A model generated the notes under the pieces. It was not told where the DNA came from and did no database searches. It saw nothing but the letters and a program-made list of their open reading frames with translations. This document shows positions 1-9,334 of a stretch of 64,000 nucleotides of DNA, piece after piece. Each line of letters opens with the position of its first letter. Position 1 is the first letter of the stretch. Location: the NCBI RefSeq assembly GCF_020035535.1, contig NZ_CP083350.1:2552501-2616500 (forward strand), written 5' to 3'. The DNA is from Ensifer adhaerens. Lineage in GTDB: Bacteria > Pseudomonadota > Alphaproteobacteria > Rhizobiales > Rhizobiaceae. A program made the position numbers and the translations under genes.

Positions 1-222
1 TTCATGTCCCCGGTCGAATTGTCGCTGGATAAATCCGTAGACGCGAAGTGCTGCAGCCTATTGTAATCGGGTAAACGAAGCTCAAATGCAATTGTGGCGC
101 ATGCGTTAACGGCGCAATCATCTCTACCTGCTACCTTGCGCGGCGATCAAAGGCGATTGCTCTCTGTCGTTGAGTGCGCATTTGCGTAATGAACGGCGAG
201 TTGGTGTCAAAGGCGAAACGGA

Positions 223-1542
223 ATGGCTTCGGAAAGTGTGAAGGAACGTGCGCACAGACCGTTCCTTTCGATGATCATGTCCTATGCTGCATCCGGCGGC
301 AGCCTCGTCATCGGATCGGCCGCCCAGCTTTTGACATTCGCGATCCTGGCGCGCTGGCTCGGCGTGCATGAATTCAGCGTTTTCGTCGCAATAACCGCTG
401 TCGCCAACATCGCCGTGCACCTGTGTGGTCTCGGTGCGATGGAATGCCTGGTGCGTCGCGTGGCGCGCGATCGCAGCATGTATTCGCGCATGCTCGGGCA
501 CAACATTCTGCTGACCGCCGTGAGCGGCGTGATCCTGGTAATGCTCGGCGCCGCCATCCTGCCGTTCTTCTTCACGCTGTCACCGGATCCGTTGACCAAT
601 GTCGCAGTGATCACGCTGATGCTGATCACCAACATCGTCTTCGTACGCGTCATCGTGCTGGCGGAGCAAATTTTCCTCGCCCATTCGAATTTTGCCTCGG
701 CAAACAAGGTGGTCGTCGCCTTTGCCGTCGCGCGCACCATCGCCGCCGCGCTTGCCTGTATCGCTTTCGGCGTTGCGACGGTCGCCTCCTGGGCGGTGTG
801 GCAATTCATCTGTCATGTGCTCGTGGCTGTCGGGTGCTGGCGCGCCGTCAAGGGGTTGGGGCGTCCGACCTACGGCATCGTTCGTGAAGAGCTGCCGCTG
901 GGGCTCTATTTCAGCATCCCGTTCATCCTGCGGGCCGTCAGGCAGAACGCCGACCTTCTGGTCTTGAGCCTGGTGGCGACGGCCGAGGTCATGTCGAGCT
1001 ACAGCGTTGCGCGGCGTATGCTGGAAAGCAGCTATCTGTCAGTCGAGGCGCTGAACCGGTTGATCTATCCCGGCTCCGCAAAGGCAACCGCGGCCGGCCT
1101 GCACCATGCGTTCGAGCGTGTGCGCAAGGTGCTGGTCGCCGCCACCTCGATCAGTATCGCTGCCGCCATCGCGGTGTTCGTGCTGGCGCCAGTCCTGCCC
1201 AGTCTTTTCGGCAAGGACTATGTTTCCCTCGTTTCCTTCGTCCGTACACTCTGCTGGGTGGTTGTCCCGATTGCCATGTGGTCGGTCGCGATGGAGGCGC
1301 TCGGCGCGTCCGGCCATCACCCTGCGCGCGCCTCGGTCATGGGGCTCGGCAGCGTGCTCGGCGCCGCGATCACGGCCTGGGCAACCTGGTATGCGCCGCC
1401 GACCGGAACGTTCATTTCGTTCTACGTGATCGAAATCGCGATGGTTATCGTCTCCTGGACGGTCTTCTTGCGCTTCGTCCAGCGCGACAGACGAGATGCG
1501 GACAGGGCGCCGCTCTCGGCAAGGATGGCCCATGAAGGTTGA
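223..1542 (+). CDS. Oligosaccharide flippase, Wzx-like (439 aa)
   Basis: A hydrophobic protein throughout, with about 12-14 predicted membrane segments, in line with the polysaccharide-transport (MOP/Wzx) superfamily. It would flip lipid-linked repeat units from the cytoplasmic to the periplasmic face of the inner membrane. The family call rests on the membrane pattern, the length (400-500 aa is usual) and its place at the head of a locus that also encodes Wzy- and Wzz-like proteins and glycosyltransferases. The chosen ATG follows a weak purine stretch (GAAACGGA). The 3' end overlaps the next gene by 11 bases, so the two are probably translated together. The substrate sugar cannot be read from sequence. 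A MATE-type exporter of another lipid is the alternative. Confidence 0.82.
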   Translation: MASESVKERAHRPFLSMIMSYAASGGSLVIGSAAQLLTFAILARWLGVHEFSVFVAITAVANIAVHLCGLGAMECLVRRVARDRSMYSRMLGHNILLTAVSGVILVMLGAAILPFFFTLSPDPLTNVAVITLMLITNIVFVRVIVLAEQIFLAHSNFASANKVVVAFAVARTIAAALACIAFGVATVASWAVWQFICHVLVAVGCWRAVKGLGRPTYGIVREELPLGLYFSIPFILRAVRQNADLLVLSLVATAEVMSSYSVARRMLESSYLSVEALNRLIYPGSAKATAAGLHHAFERVRKVLVAATSISIAAAIAVFVLAPVLPSLFGKDYVSLVSFVRTLCWVVVPIAMWSVAMEALGASGHHPARASVMGLGSVLGAAITAWATWYAPPTGTFISFYVIEIAMVIVSWTVFLRFVQRDRRDADRAPLSARMAHEG

Positions 1543-2680
1543 GGTCGGGACGATCCACGCGGCAAGACTGCATGGACCCGATTGGCCCGGTTCGGGCGCC
1601 CTGCGCGCGATGGAGCTTCGAGACATACCTGCCGTGGGCAGCATGTTTACCCGGATCTTCCGCAAGCGCGAGTACAAGGCGGGTGGCGAGCTTCAGAAGT
1701 ACATCGAGACCATTTTCTTTGGCAGTCCGCTCTATTCGCCCGAGCGCGGCAGTGTTGTCTATGATGACGGAGCAGGCGGCATAGGTAGCGTCATCCTGGC
1801 GCTCCCGATGGAGTTCTCGGTGCAGGGGCGCCGGACGGTCGCAAAATTGCTCTGCGCTTTCATGTCTGAAGGCAAAGCGGGCGCCCATGGCGCTGCATGT
1901 ATTGCTCGCGCCATGCGCGCCGCCAAACAGGATATGTGCTTTTCGGACAATCTGTCACCGGTCAGCGCAGATCACGGGGCAGCCGGCGGTGGCATCCTGC
2001 TCCCTATCCAGAGCCTCGATTGGCGTCGTTCTTTTCATCCACTGAAAGCCTGGGCCCTGATGATCGGTAGACAGGCGCCGCTGCTCAGATCGCGCGTCGT
2101 CACAGGGCCGCTTGCCGCGGTCGATCGAATCTTGCGGCGGCGGCACCCCACGATGAAGCCGGGCGCGCCCAGCGGTTGCGCAACACGTGCCATCGATCCC
2201 GCGGCCTTCATCGACTGTGCCGAGCCAATGCTCCAGCGCTTTGCCGTTAGGCCCGTCTGGTCCCGGAGCGAATTCAACTGGCTGGTGACCGTCGCAGGTC
2301 TGAACAGCACCTTGGGTAAGCTTCTTTGCCGTGAGGTCATGGACGAGAGCGAACGCGTAATCGGCGCCTATCTCTACTTTGGCAAGGCCGGTGAAATGGC
2401 GACGGTGCTCAACATCGTCTGTGAGGCCGGCCGCGAGCTAGACGTTACGGCGCAAATGTTCCATTCGCTTGATGCGGAGGGTTACGCTCTTGCTGTCGGC
2501 AACGCGCAGCCGTTCCTGATGAACGCGATCTCGCGCCAAAGGTGGCTCTCCTTCCACCATCGTGGCTATTTCTGCATGGTGACCCGGCATGCGGATCTCA
2601 AGGACGCCGTGCAGCGCAACGACATCTATGTCGGTGGGCTTGCATCGGAGAGCTGGAGCCGTTTGCTCACGGACTTCTGA
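1532..2680 (+). CDS. Exopolysaccharide-locus protein, possibly GNAT-like acetyltransferase (382 aa)
   Basis: I do not recognise a definite family. The protein is soluble, with no signal peptide or membrane segment. The N-terminal part (ALRAMELRDIPAVGSMF, about residues 24-40) resembles the opening strand and helix of GNAT acyltransferases, which often begin with 'R..tl.Dipal..lf'. The C-terminal half (about 225-370) has a second alternating alpha/beta pattern. The ATG at 1532 lies inside the end of the flippase gene, which argues for translational coupling and a role in the same pathway, for example O-acetylation of the repeat unit. An in-frame GTG/ATG-type start upstream would lie deeper in the flippase and is less likely. 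Function is inferred mainly from context. Confidence 0.6.
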   Translation: MKVEVGTIHAARLHGPDWPGSGALRAMELRDIPAVGSMFTRIFRKREYKAGGELQKYIETIFFGSPLYSPERGSVVYDDGAGGIGSVILALPMEFSVQGRRTVAKLLCAFMSEGKAGAHGAACIARAMRAAKQDMCFSDNLSPVSADHGAAGGGILLPIQSLDWRRSFHPLKAWALMIGRQAPLLRSRVVTGPLAAVDRILRRRHPTMKPGAPSGCATRAIDPAAFIDCAEPMLQRFAVRPVWSRSEFNWLVTVAGLNSTLGKLLCREVMDESERVIGAYLYFGKAGEMATVLNIVCEAGRELDVTAQMFHSLDAEGYALAVGNAQPFLMNAISRQRWLSFHHRGYFCMVTRHADLKDAVQRNDIYVGGLASESWSRLLTDF

Positions 2681-2808
2681 CTCCGTGCGTTAAGCAGCAA
2701 GTCCTGCCGTTTAACGGAATATTCACCCTGCAACCCTAATCCTGTGATGGAAGGCGGCTCGTGGGATCACGATTTTCGCGTCTCGAAGGGCGTGCGTGAG
2801 GGATGCTT

Positions 2809-4422
2809 ATGTATAGGCCGGACGAGGCCGAAAAACGGAGGCCCAGCCAGCCGGAGCACGATCAGCGTGCACCGGCCGTGAGAGGCTCGTTGCTCGACCT
2901 GCTATCGTCTGACACGCCGGTGGCCGAGCACAAGGCCGAAGAGCGCACAAGTCCCCAGTCGCAACGCGAAGTGCCCTCAGCCCCAAAGCGACAGGTCGCG
3001 GCAGCTGCGTCGCACGCGCCGGTGCGTCGCGACAGTTACCTCCCCGGATTGAGCGAAATCGGCGATATCGGCGTCGATGATATCATCGGCTGGCTGCGCG
3101 AGGGGCTCCTCTGGATTGTCGTCGCCGTGATGCTTTGTGTGGCCGCCGCGCTCGCCTATGCGATGACGGCGACGCCGCGCTACAATGTCTATACCGACAT
3201 CGTTGTCGATCCCTCCAATTTGAATGTCGTCAGCGACGACGTTTTCACTTCCAATCCGCAGCGTGATGCGCAGCTGTTGGAGGTCGAAAGCAAGCTTCGT
3301 ATCCTCACGTCGCGCAACGTGTTGTCGCGGGTGATCACCCAACTGCGCCTCACCGAGGATCCGGAATTCGTGAAGCCGTCCGCTTTCAGTTCGCTGAAGA
3401 ACCTCTTCTCGACGAAGGCGGAGCAGCAGGCGGGAAATGAGCTTGCGGCGATGCGGGCACTATCGGAGCGGGTCGAAGCCCGCCGCGAAGAGCGTTCCTT
3501 CGTCGTGGTGATGAAGGTCTGGAGCGAAGAGGCGACGAAGGCGGTGACGCTGTCCAACGCGATCGTCGCAGCCTTCGAGCAGGAGCTGTTTCAGTCTGCC
3601 GCCGAGAGCGCCGGTCGCGTTGCCCAGAACCTCAACGCCCGCCTTGACGAATTGCGCCGCAACGTCACCGAGGCGGAGCGGGCGGTCGAGGACTTCCGCC
3701 GCAAGAATGGTCTGCAGTCTACCAACGACGGTCAACTCGTCAGCAATCAGCTTTCGAACGAACTGAACACACAGGTGCTCGACGCCCAGCAGCGCTTCAT
3801 CCAGGCCGAGACACGCTACCGGCAGATGAACGATGCGATTGCGCAGGGCCGCACCGCGAGTGCCTCGGAGTTTGAGTCCGTCAACATGACGAACCTGCGC
3901 GAGCAGCACAACGTGCTCCAGCAGCAGATCGCCTCGATGCAGCGCACCTATGGCGAGCGCCACCCGCGCCTCGTCAATGCCCGCTCCGAGCGTACGACGC
4001 TGGAGGGGGCGATGGCCGATGAGGCGCGCCGTATACTCGATCGCGCCAAGGCGGACATGGATCGCGAGCAGCAGGCCTTTGCCGCCTTGCGCGCCAAGGC
4101 GAGCGACGAGAAATCCAACGTGTTTTCCGACAACGAAGCGCAGGTGCAGCTTCGCGACCTTGAAAGAGATGCGCGCGCCAAGGCCGCCATCTACGAGACA
4201 CATCTGGCGCGCGCCCAGCAGATCACCGAGCGCCAGCAGATCGACACGACCAATGTCCGCGTCATTTCGCGCGCCTTGCCGCCGAACGCGCGAAGCTGGC
4301 CGCCGCGGACGGTGGTCCTTCTTGGCGGCGGCGCGATCCTCGGCCTCGCCCTTGGCATTGGCCTGACGCTGACGCGAGGGCTCTGGGGCTTCCTGCGCGG
4401 ACGCCGGTCTGCAGCAGCCTGA
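2809..4422 (+). CDS. Wzz/GumC-type chain-length and export protein (about 537 aa)
   Basis: An inner-membrane polysaccharide co-polymerase. A proline- and charge-rich cytoplasmic region of about 95 residues is followed by membrane segment 1 (about 100-119, LLWIVVAVMLCVAAALAYAM). A large periplasmic part follows, with long coiled coils (about 220-430, rich in E, R, Q and A), and membrane segment 2 (about 500-525, VVLLGGGAILGLALGIGLTL). The fold is that of ExoP/GumC. The C-terminal tyrosine-kinase domain of full ExoP/Wzc is missing; the protein stops at GRRSAAA after segment 2. It would set polymer length and link the Wzy product to export. The ATG at 2809 has GAGGGA seven bases upstream, better placed than the ATG six bases earlier. 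About 120 bp before it hold no gene. Confidence 0.85.
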   Translation: MYRPDEAEKRRPSQPEHDQRAPAVRGSLLDLLSSDTPVAEHKAEERTSPQSQREVPSAPKRQVAAAASHAPVRRDSYLPGLSEIGDIGVDDIIGWLREGLLWIVVAVMLCVAAALAYAMTATPRYNVYTDIVVDPSNLNVVSDDVFTSNPQRDAQLLEVESKLRILTSRNVLSRVITQLRLTEDPEFVKPSAFSSLKNLFSTKAEQQAGNELAAMRALSERVEARREERSFVVVMKVWSEEATKAVTLSNAIVAAFEQELFQSAAESAGRVAQNLNARLDELRRNVTEAERAVEDFRRKNGLQSTNDGQLVSNQLSNELNTQVLDAQQRFIQAETRYRQMNDAIAQGRTASASEFESVNMTNLREQHNVLQQQIASMQRTYGERHPRLVNARSERTTLEGAMADEARRILDRAKADMDREQQAFAALRAKASDEKSNVFSDNEAQVQLRDLERDARAKAAIYETHLARAQQITERQQIDTTNVRVISRALPPNARSWPPRTVVLLGGGAILGLALGIGLTLTRGLWGFLRGRRSAAA

Positions 4423-4433
4423 GAGGGGACGGC

Positions 4434-5762
4434 ATGACGAGCGCCGTCTATCGTGAAGAGAGCCCGGCGGACCACCTCCGCGTCCGTATAGGAACCGTGC
4501 TCTTCATGGCTACGTTCCTGTTTTTCTGGATATCGACCACACCCTTCATCGATCTGACAGGGGCCGCGGTCCTGGATCCTTCCGCCGGCAACTCAAACCG
4601 GTTGAACCAGATCATATCACTTGCGCTCTTCGCAGGCATGTTTGCTTATGGGCTCGCGCATCCCATGCGCGGTATCATTCTGCAGCCGCGACCATTGCTG
4701 GCCATGCTCTACATCTGGTTCCTGTTTGTCTCGGCGATTTCTGCCTATCCGATGTTTGGCATCAAGGGGACCGTGCTCGCCGTGATGGTGACGATCAATG
4801 CCAGCATCTACCTGCTGCTGCCTGCTTCGGAGCGACACTTTGCCAAGATGCTCGGTATCGGCACTCTGTTCATGCTGGCAGTCGCCTACTACGGCATTCT
4901 CTTCAAGCCGACTCTGGCGATCCATCAGGCTTCCGAGCTGCGCGAGCCGATGAATGCCGGCCTCTGGCGTGGCCATTTCCCTCACAAGAACAGCGCTGCC
5001 GCCGCCATGGTGATTGCCGCTTTCTTCGGCCTCTTCGTCATGAATATCTGGTCGCGGCTGGCGGGACTTGCCATCGTCGTCCTGTCGTTCAACTTTCTGC
5101 TTCATACGGGCGGCAAGACCTCTACCGCCATGCTTCCAGCGATCGTGATGCTTGCCTGGATTTTCGAGCGGTTCCGTTTCCTGCGCATACCGATCGTTAT
5201 CGGTGGGGTCGGACTGTTCAATCTTTTCGCCGTCGGCTCGGCGGTGTTTAAGCCGCTCAGCGATCTCGTCACCGATCTTGGCATCGATGCGACTTTTACC
5301 AACCGCGCCGATATCTGGCGCTTCGCCTTCACGGCGCTCGCCGAACAACCAATCACCGGCTACGGCTTCAAGGCTTTCTGGCAGACCTCGGAACTGGTAA
5401 ACAGCGGCGGCTCCATCGAGACTTGGGCAGTCGCGGCCGCAAACGGCCACAACTCCTATCTGGACATCGCCCTGATGACAGGGTTTCCCGGATTGTTGCT
5501 GACCGCAATCTGGTTGTTGGTCCTGCCTCTGTGCAACATAGCGCGCCTTGCCCCGGCAGAGGAGCATTCGCATCTCACCCGGCTTTACATCCGCGTCTGG
5601 CTCTACACGATCTTCAACGCTGGTCTCGAAAGCCTGTTTTTCGAGGGGGGCAACGCTTTGTGGTTCACCTTCCTCCTTTCCCTTTACGGCCTGCACCTAC
5701 AGTCGCGCGCGGTTCTTTCAGTGGCCCCGCAGCAGGTAAAATCCGGAGCCGTCTATGCCTGA
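4434..5762 (+). CDS. O-antigen ligase/Wzy polymerase-like membrane protein (442 aa)
   Basis: A polytopic inner-membrane protein with roughly ten or eleven hydrophobic segments and a larger periplasmic loop near residues 265-335 (from FKPLSDLV to NGHNSYLDIALMTGFPG). That loop carries the GHNSYLD motif typical of the Wzy_C/O-antigen-ligase family, where it takes part in glycosyl transfer from the lipid-linked donor. In this locus it most likely polymerises flipped repeat units, like ExoQ. It lies 11 bases after the chain-length gene and overlaps the following deacetylase by eight bases, which points to one operon. A ligase role is the alternative; co-occurrence with Wzx and Wzz favours polymerase. 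Confidence 0.83.
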   Translation: MTSAVYREESPADHLRVRIGTVLFMATFLFFWISTTPFIDLTGAAVLDPSAGNSNRLNQIISLALFAGMFAYGLAHPMRGIILQPRPLLAMLYIWFLFVSAISAYPMFGIKGTVLAVMVTINASIYLLLPASERHFAKMLGIGTLFMLAVAYYGILFKPTLAIHQASELREPMNAGLWRGHFPHKNSAAAAMVIAAFFGLFVMNIWSRLAGLAIVVLSFNFLLHTGGKTSTAMLPAIVMLAWIFERFRFLRIPIVIGGVGLFNLFAVGSAVFKPLSDLVTDLGIDATFTNRADIWRFAFTALAEQPITGYGFKAFWQTSELVNSGGSIETWAVAAANGHNSYLDIALMTGFPGLLLTAIWLLVLPLCNIARLAPAEEHSHLTRLYIRVWLYTIFNAGLESLFFEGGNALWFTFLLSLYGLHLQSRAVLSVAPQQVKSGAVYA

Positions 5763-6516
5763 TCTGCTGCAAACCGTCGACGGCCTCGTCGATCGCGTCG
5801 CCAACCGGTTGATCTGGCGTTTTGCGTCGAAGCCGCGCGACGTCGTGACGGATGTGCCGCTCGTTTCCTTCACCTTCGATGACGTGCCGGATACGGCGCT
5901 TCACAACGGGGCAACGATCCTTGAACGCCACGGTGTGCGGGGCACGTTTTACATTGCCGGCGGATTGGCTGATCGCGTCGAGGTCGATCGCACCCTGATC
6001 TCGGCCAAGGGATGCGCCGATCTGGCCAGCCGCGGGCACGAGGTCGGTTGCCATACGTTTTCTCACAGCAAGATCAGGCGCCTGGGCGGTGTCGCTCTGG
6101 CTCGGGATCTCGACCGCAATGCCGATTATCTGAAGCGCAGCGGCGTCGAGCCGGCGGCGACGAATTTCGCCTTCCCTTACAACGCCGCCTGGCCGCTTTC
6201 GCGCCGGGAACTGGGGCGGCGTTACCGCACCTGTCGCGCGGGCGGCGAGAGCGTCAATCGCTCGGGCGTTGACCCGTTGATGCTCAAGGGCGTGGAAATA
6301 CGTCAGCCCGAGGTGGATGCACGCGCACTGACCGGATGGATCGACGATGTGGTCGCCCGGCCCGGTTGGCTGGTGTTTTTCACCCACGACATCGCCGCCC
6401 GTCCGACGCCCTACGGCTGTACGCCGGAGACATTCGACCATCTCGTTGAATACGCGATCGCCAAGGGGTGCGTGGTGCTGCCGGTCGAGCGGGTGCTCGA
6501 CAGGCTCGGTTGGTAG
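5755..6516 (+). CDS. Polysaccharide deacetylase, NodB-type (253 aa)
   Basis: A carbohydrate esterase family 4 enzyme that removes N- or O-acetyl groups from sugars. The metal site is visible. TFDDVPD places the catalytic base and metal-binding Asp pair at residues 42-43. HEVGCHTFSHSK supplies the two metal His residues (100 and 104). FTHDIA near residue 203 supplies the distal His. There is no signal peptide, so it probably acts in the cytoplasm or at the membrane on a lipid-linked intermediate or a sugar. The start follows CGGAG at good spacing and lies inside the end of the polymerase gene. The order wzy, deacetylase, glycosyltransferase suggests it tailors the polymer. Confidence 0.88.
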   Translation: MPDLLQTVDGLVDRVANRLIWRFASKPRDVVTDVPLVSFTFDDVPDTALHNGATILERHGVRGTFYIAGGLADRVEVDRTLISAKGCADLASRGHEVGCHTFSHSKIRRLGGVALARDLDRNADYLKRSGVEPAATNFAFPYNAAWPLSRRELGRRYRTCRAGGESVNRSGVDPLMLKGVEIRQPEVDARALTGWIDDVVARPGWLVFFTHDIAARPTPYGCTPETFDHLVEYAIAKGCVVLPVERVLDRLGW

Positions 6517-6525
6517 GGGCGCGCG

Positions 6526-7770
6526 ATGTCAGGGCAGCGGTTGCTCGCGATCAACAATTACTTCTATCGTCGCGGCGGCGCCGAAGCGGTTTTCTTCGAC
6601 CATATGAAGATGTTCGGCGATATCGGCTGGGACGTGGTGCCCTTCGCCATGGAGCATGAGGACAACGAGCCTTCTCCCTGGTCCGACTACTTCGTCTCCG
6701 AGATCGAGTACGGCCGGCGCACGAACCTGCTGCGCAAGGTCGTGCAGGCGGCGAGTGTCATTTACTCGCGCGAGGCCCAGCGTAACATCGACCGGTTGAT
6801 CCAGAGTGTCCGGCCATCGATCGCTCACGCCCACAACGTCTACCATCATCTGTCTCCGGCGATCTTCTCGACGTTGAAGCAGGCCGGCGTTCCCGTCGTC
6901 ATGACGGCGCACGATCTGAAGCTTGCCTGCCCGTCCTACAAGATGCTGCGCGATGGCGCCGTCTGCGAGGACTGTCGCGGCGGTCTCGTCTACAATGTGT
7001 TGCGCCACCGCTGCATCAAGGGCGAGTTGACGCTGAGCGCGGTGGTGTTCGCGGAAACTCTGGTCCACCGCGCGCTCGGCCTTTACCGCAACCAGGTTGA
7101 CCGCATCGTCGTGCCGAGCAAATTCTACGTCGAGAAACTGGTCGAGTGGGGATGGCCGCGTGAGCGCATGGTCCACATTCCGAACTTTGTCGACGTCGAC
7201 GACTATTCCGACCAATGGACAGAGGGCAACTACTTCGTCTTCGCCGGACGCCTGGCGCCGGAGAAGGGGTTGGGAACGTTGATACGGGCGGCGGCATCGT
7301 CGCGACAGCGGCTGGTAATTGCCGGTACCGGCCCCGAGGAAGCGCTGCTTCGCCAGCTTGCCGAACAGACCGGAGCCGATGTCACCTTCGCCGGCTATCT
7401 CTCGGGCCAGGCCCTGCATCGTCTGATTGGGGAGGCCCGTGCCCTGGTCCTGCCGTCCGAGTGGTATGAGAACGCACCGATCAGCGTGCTCGAAGCCTAC
7501 GCCCTGGGACGGCCCGTCATTGGTGCATCTATCGGCGGTATTCCCGAAATGATCCGGGAGGGAGAGACCGGGATGACGGCAAGATCCGGTGATGCTGACG
7601 ATCTGGCACGGGTATTGACGAGGATGGCGACGCTCTCATCCTCCGAACGCGCGGCCATGGGGGCATCGGGCCGGCGTTGGATCGCCGGTGAATTCTCGGC
7701 AGCCGCCTATCGCGACAGAACGCTGGACCTCTATGCGTCGCTTGGAGCGGGGAAGGGGCGGCGCCGTTAA
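6526..7770 (+). CDS. Glycosyltransferase family 4 (414 aa)
   Basis: A GT-B fold, retaining glycosyltransferase. The N-terminal half binds the acceptor: NNYFYRRGGAEAVFFDH near residue 9 is the usual glycine-rich opening, and AHAHNVYHHLSP follows near 105. The C-terminal half carries the donor site with FAGRLAPEKG (about 242-251) and EWYENAPISVLEAYALGRPVI (about 320-340), the E-x7-E motif of GT4. A Cys cluster, CEDCRGG plus RHRC (about 147-163), is common in one GT4 subgroup and may bind metal. It follows the deacetylase by nine bases. It presumably adds one sugar of the repeat unit on the cytoplasmic face; donor and acceptor are unknown. Confidence 0.9.
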   Translation: MSGQRLLAINNYFYRRGGAEAVFFDHMKMFGDIGWDVVPFAMEHEDNEPSPWSDYFVSEIEYGRRTNLLRKVVQAASVIYSREAQRNIDRLIQSVRPSIAHAHNVYHHLSPAIFSTLKQAGVPVVMTAHDLKLACPSYKMLRDGAVCEDCRGGLVYNVLRHRCIKGELTLSAVVFAETLVHRALGLYRNQVDRIVVPSKFYVEKLVEWGWPRERMVHIPNFVDVDDYSDQWTEGNYFVFAGRLAPEKGLGTLIRAAASSRQRLVIAGTGPEEALLRQLAEQTGADVTFAGYLSGQALHRLIGEARALVLPSEWYENAPISVLEAYALGRPVIGASIGGIPEMIREGETGMTARSGDADDLARVLTRMATLSSSERAAMGASGRRWIAGEFSAAAYRDRTLDLYASLGAGKGRRR

Positions 7771-7814
7771 CCGTCGCGCGCAATTTGTAGTAACGTGGGC
7801 TCGCCGTATGGTTT

Positions 7815-7844
7815 TTGGTCAGTTATATAAGTGGTCAATAAAAT
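7815..7844 (+). promoter_or_regulatory. Candidate sigma-70 promoter in an AT-rich gap
   Basis: TTGGTC and TAAAAT are separated by 18 bases in a conspicuously AT-rich stretch between two glycosyltransferase genes. TGGTCA occurs twice here, at 7816-7821 and 7832-7837, a possible direct-repeat binding site. A short hairpin, CACCGT-CAAAA-ACGGTG at 7868-7884, lies between this site and the next start codon. The gap of 136 bp is the longest in this locus, so the downstream glycosyltransferase block may have its own promoter. Confidence 0.4.
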
Positions 7845-7906
7845 ATTTACTTGGTTGGTAAGTATTTCACCGTCAAAAACGGTGTGTACAACCCTCGAGG
7901 CGACGC

Positions 7907-9196
7907 ATGAGCAGTAACTCTGATGTCTCGCGAAATCACCGGAAACAGCCGGTGATTGCACCGGAGATCGCACAAACCGGACTGTCCGAGGGGCGCGGGC
8001 AGATGCCTCGTCGTGGCTTGGCCTTGTCCGGAAGGCAGCGGAGCCTTGCCGTCCAGAGTGGAGCCGTGGCCGCGAGAGGCGAGCGCAAGCGTGTGATGAT
8101 GCTGGGCTTGCGCGGCATTCCAAACGTTCAGGGTGGTGTCGAGAAACACGTCGAAATGCTTGCCAGCAAACTTCTGGGGTATGGCTGGGATGTCGACGTC
8201 GTCGGACGTCGCCGCTATCTTCAGGACGGTGACCGCTATGCATGGAACGGGGTCGAGGTAATCCCGCTCTGGTCGCCTCGTCGCATGGCGCTGGAGGCGC
8301 TCGTTCATACCTTTATCGGCGTCTGCCTTGCGGCCTGGCAGCGGCCGGACGTATTGCATATCCACGCGATAGGCCCGGCTTTGATGACGCCGCTTGCCCG
8401 ACTGTTCGGGCTGAGGGTGGTCGTCACCCATCATGGCTACGACTACGACAGACAAAAGTGGGGCGCCTTTGCCAGGCGGACGCTGAAGCTCGGTGAGTTC
8501 TTCGGCATGCGCTTCTCGAATGGGCGCGTGGCCATATCCGAGGATATCGTTCAAACGATGCGCGCCCGTCACCATGTGTCGATGACGCTGGTCCCGAATG
8601 GTGTCGCGATTACGATGCCCTCGGGCGATGCCGGTATTCTGCGCGAATATGGCCTGACACCGCGACGCTACATTCTGCTCGCGGCACGCCTGGTTCCGGA
8701 GAAGCGGCAACTCGATCTCATCCGGGCGTTTGCAAAATGCGGATTGACCGACGTGCGGCTCGTTATCGCCGGCGGTGCGGAGTTTGATACGCCGTATGTC
8801 CGGGAGGTGAAGACGCTTGCCGGCGAGGTGCCGGGAGTGGTGCTGACCGGTTTTCAGTCCGGCGATAGATTGGCGGAACTCTTCGCCAATGCTGCCCTCT
8901 TCGTGCTTCCGTCGAGCCATGAGGGCATGCCGATCGCTTTGCTCGAGGCAATGGCCTACGGCCTGCCCCTGTTGGCGAGCGATATCGTTCCCAACCGGGA
9001 ACTGGACCTTGCTTCCGACGAGTATTTCCCGCTCGGCGACATCGACGCACTTGCCTCCGGTATCACTGCAAAGCTTGCCGCGCCGCTCAGCGATGATGAG
9101 GTGCGTGAGCGCGCGGCCCATGCGGAGGCGACCTACAGTTGGACAAACGTGGCGCAAAGGACCGCGGCAGTGTATAGCGCATTGCTGGCGAAGTAG
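7907..9196 (+). CDS. Glycosyltransferase family 4 (429 aa)
   Basis: A second GT4 enzyme. The GT-B core begins only at about residue 60 (MMLGLRGIPNVQGGVEKHVE, where GGVE is the usual acceptor-side glycine motif). The first 60 residues are low-complexity and charged. The donor half shows LLAARLVPEKRQLDLIRAF (about 258-276) and PSSHEGMPIALLEAMAYG (about 336-353), the family E-x7-E signature. An internal ATG near 8094 would give a core-length protein. I keep the upstream ATG because the reading frame shows the same codon use throughout, but the true start is uncertain. It probably acts on the same lipid-linked repeat unit as its neighbours. Confidence 0.88.
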   Translation: MSSNSDVSRNHRKQPVIAPEIAQTGLSEGRGQMPRRGLALSGRQRSLAVQSGAVAARGERKRVMMLGLRGIPNVQGGVEKHVEMLASKLLGYGWDVDVVGRRRYLQDGDRYAWNGVEVIPLWSPRRMALEALVHTFIGVCLAAWQRPDVLHIHAIGPALMTPLARLFGLRVVVTHHGYDYDRQKWGAFARRTLKLGEFFGMRFSNGRVAISEDIVQTMRARHHVSMTLVPNGVAITMPSGDAGILREYGLTPRRYILLAARLVPEKRQLDLIRAFAKCGLTDVRLVIAGGAEFDTPYVREVKTLAGEVPGVVLTGFQSGDRLAELFANAALFVLPSSHEGMPIALLEAMAYGLPLLASDIVPNRELDLASDEYFPLGDIDALASGITAKLAAPLSDDEVRERAAHAEATYSWTNVAQRTAAVYSALLAK

Positions 9197-9334
9197 GCGG
9201 GCGTTCGCGTCTGCCGTGTCTTCGCCGATAAAGTGCGACAGCGCGCCTTGCACCAGTGGACGGGCAGGCAGGCGCCGTCGTGGTCCGTTCGACGATTGCC
9301 GTGCCATGCACGCCGCCTGGAAGACAAGCTGATA

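Noticed and set aside
1..222. Gene or regulatory element at the left edge
   Set aside because: Short frames here have no pattern and no ribosome site. A promoter for the flippase operon must lie here or further left, but I could not pick a convincing -35/-10 pair.
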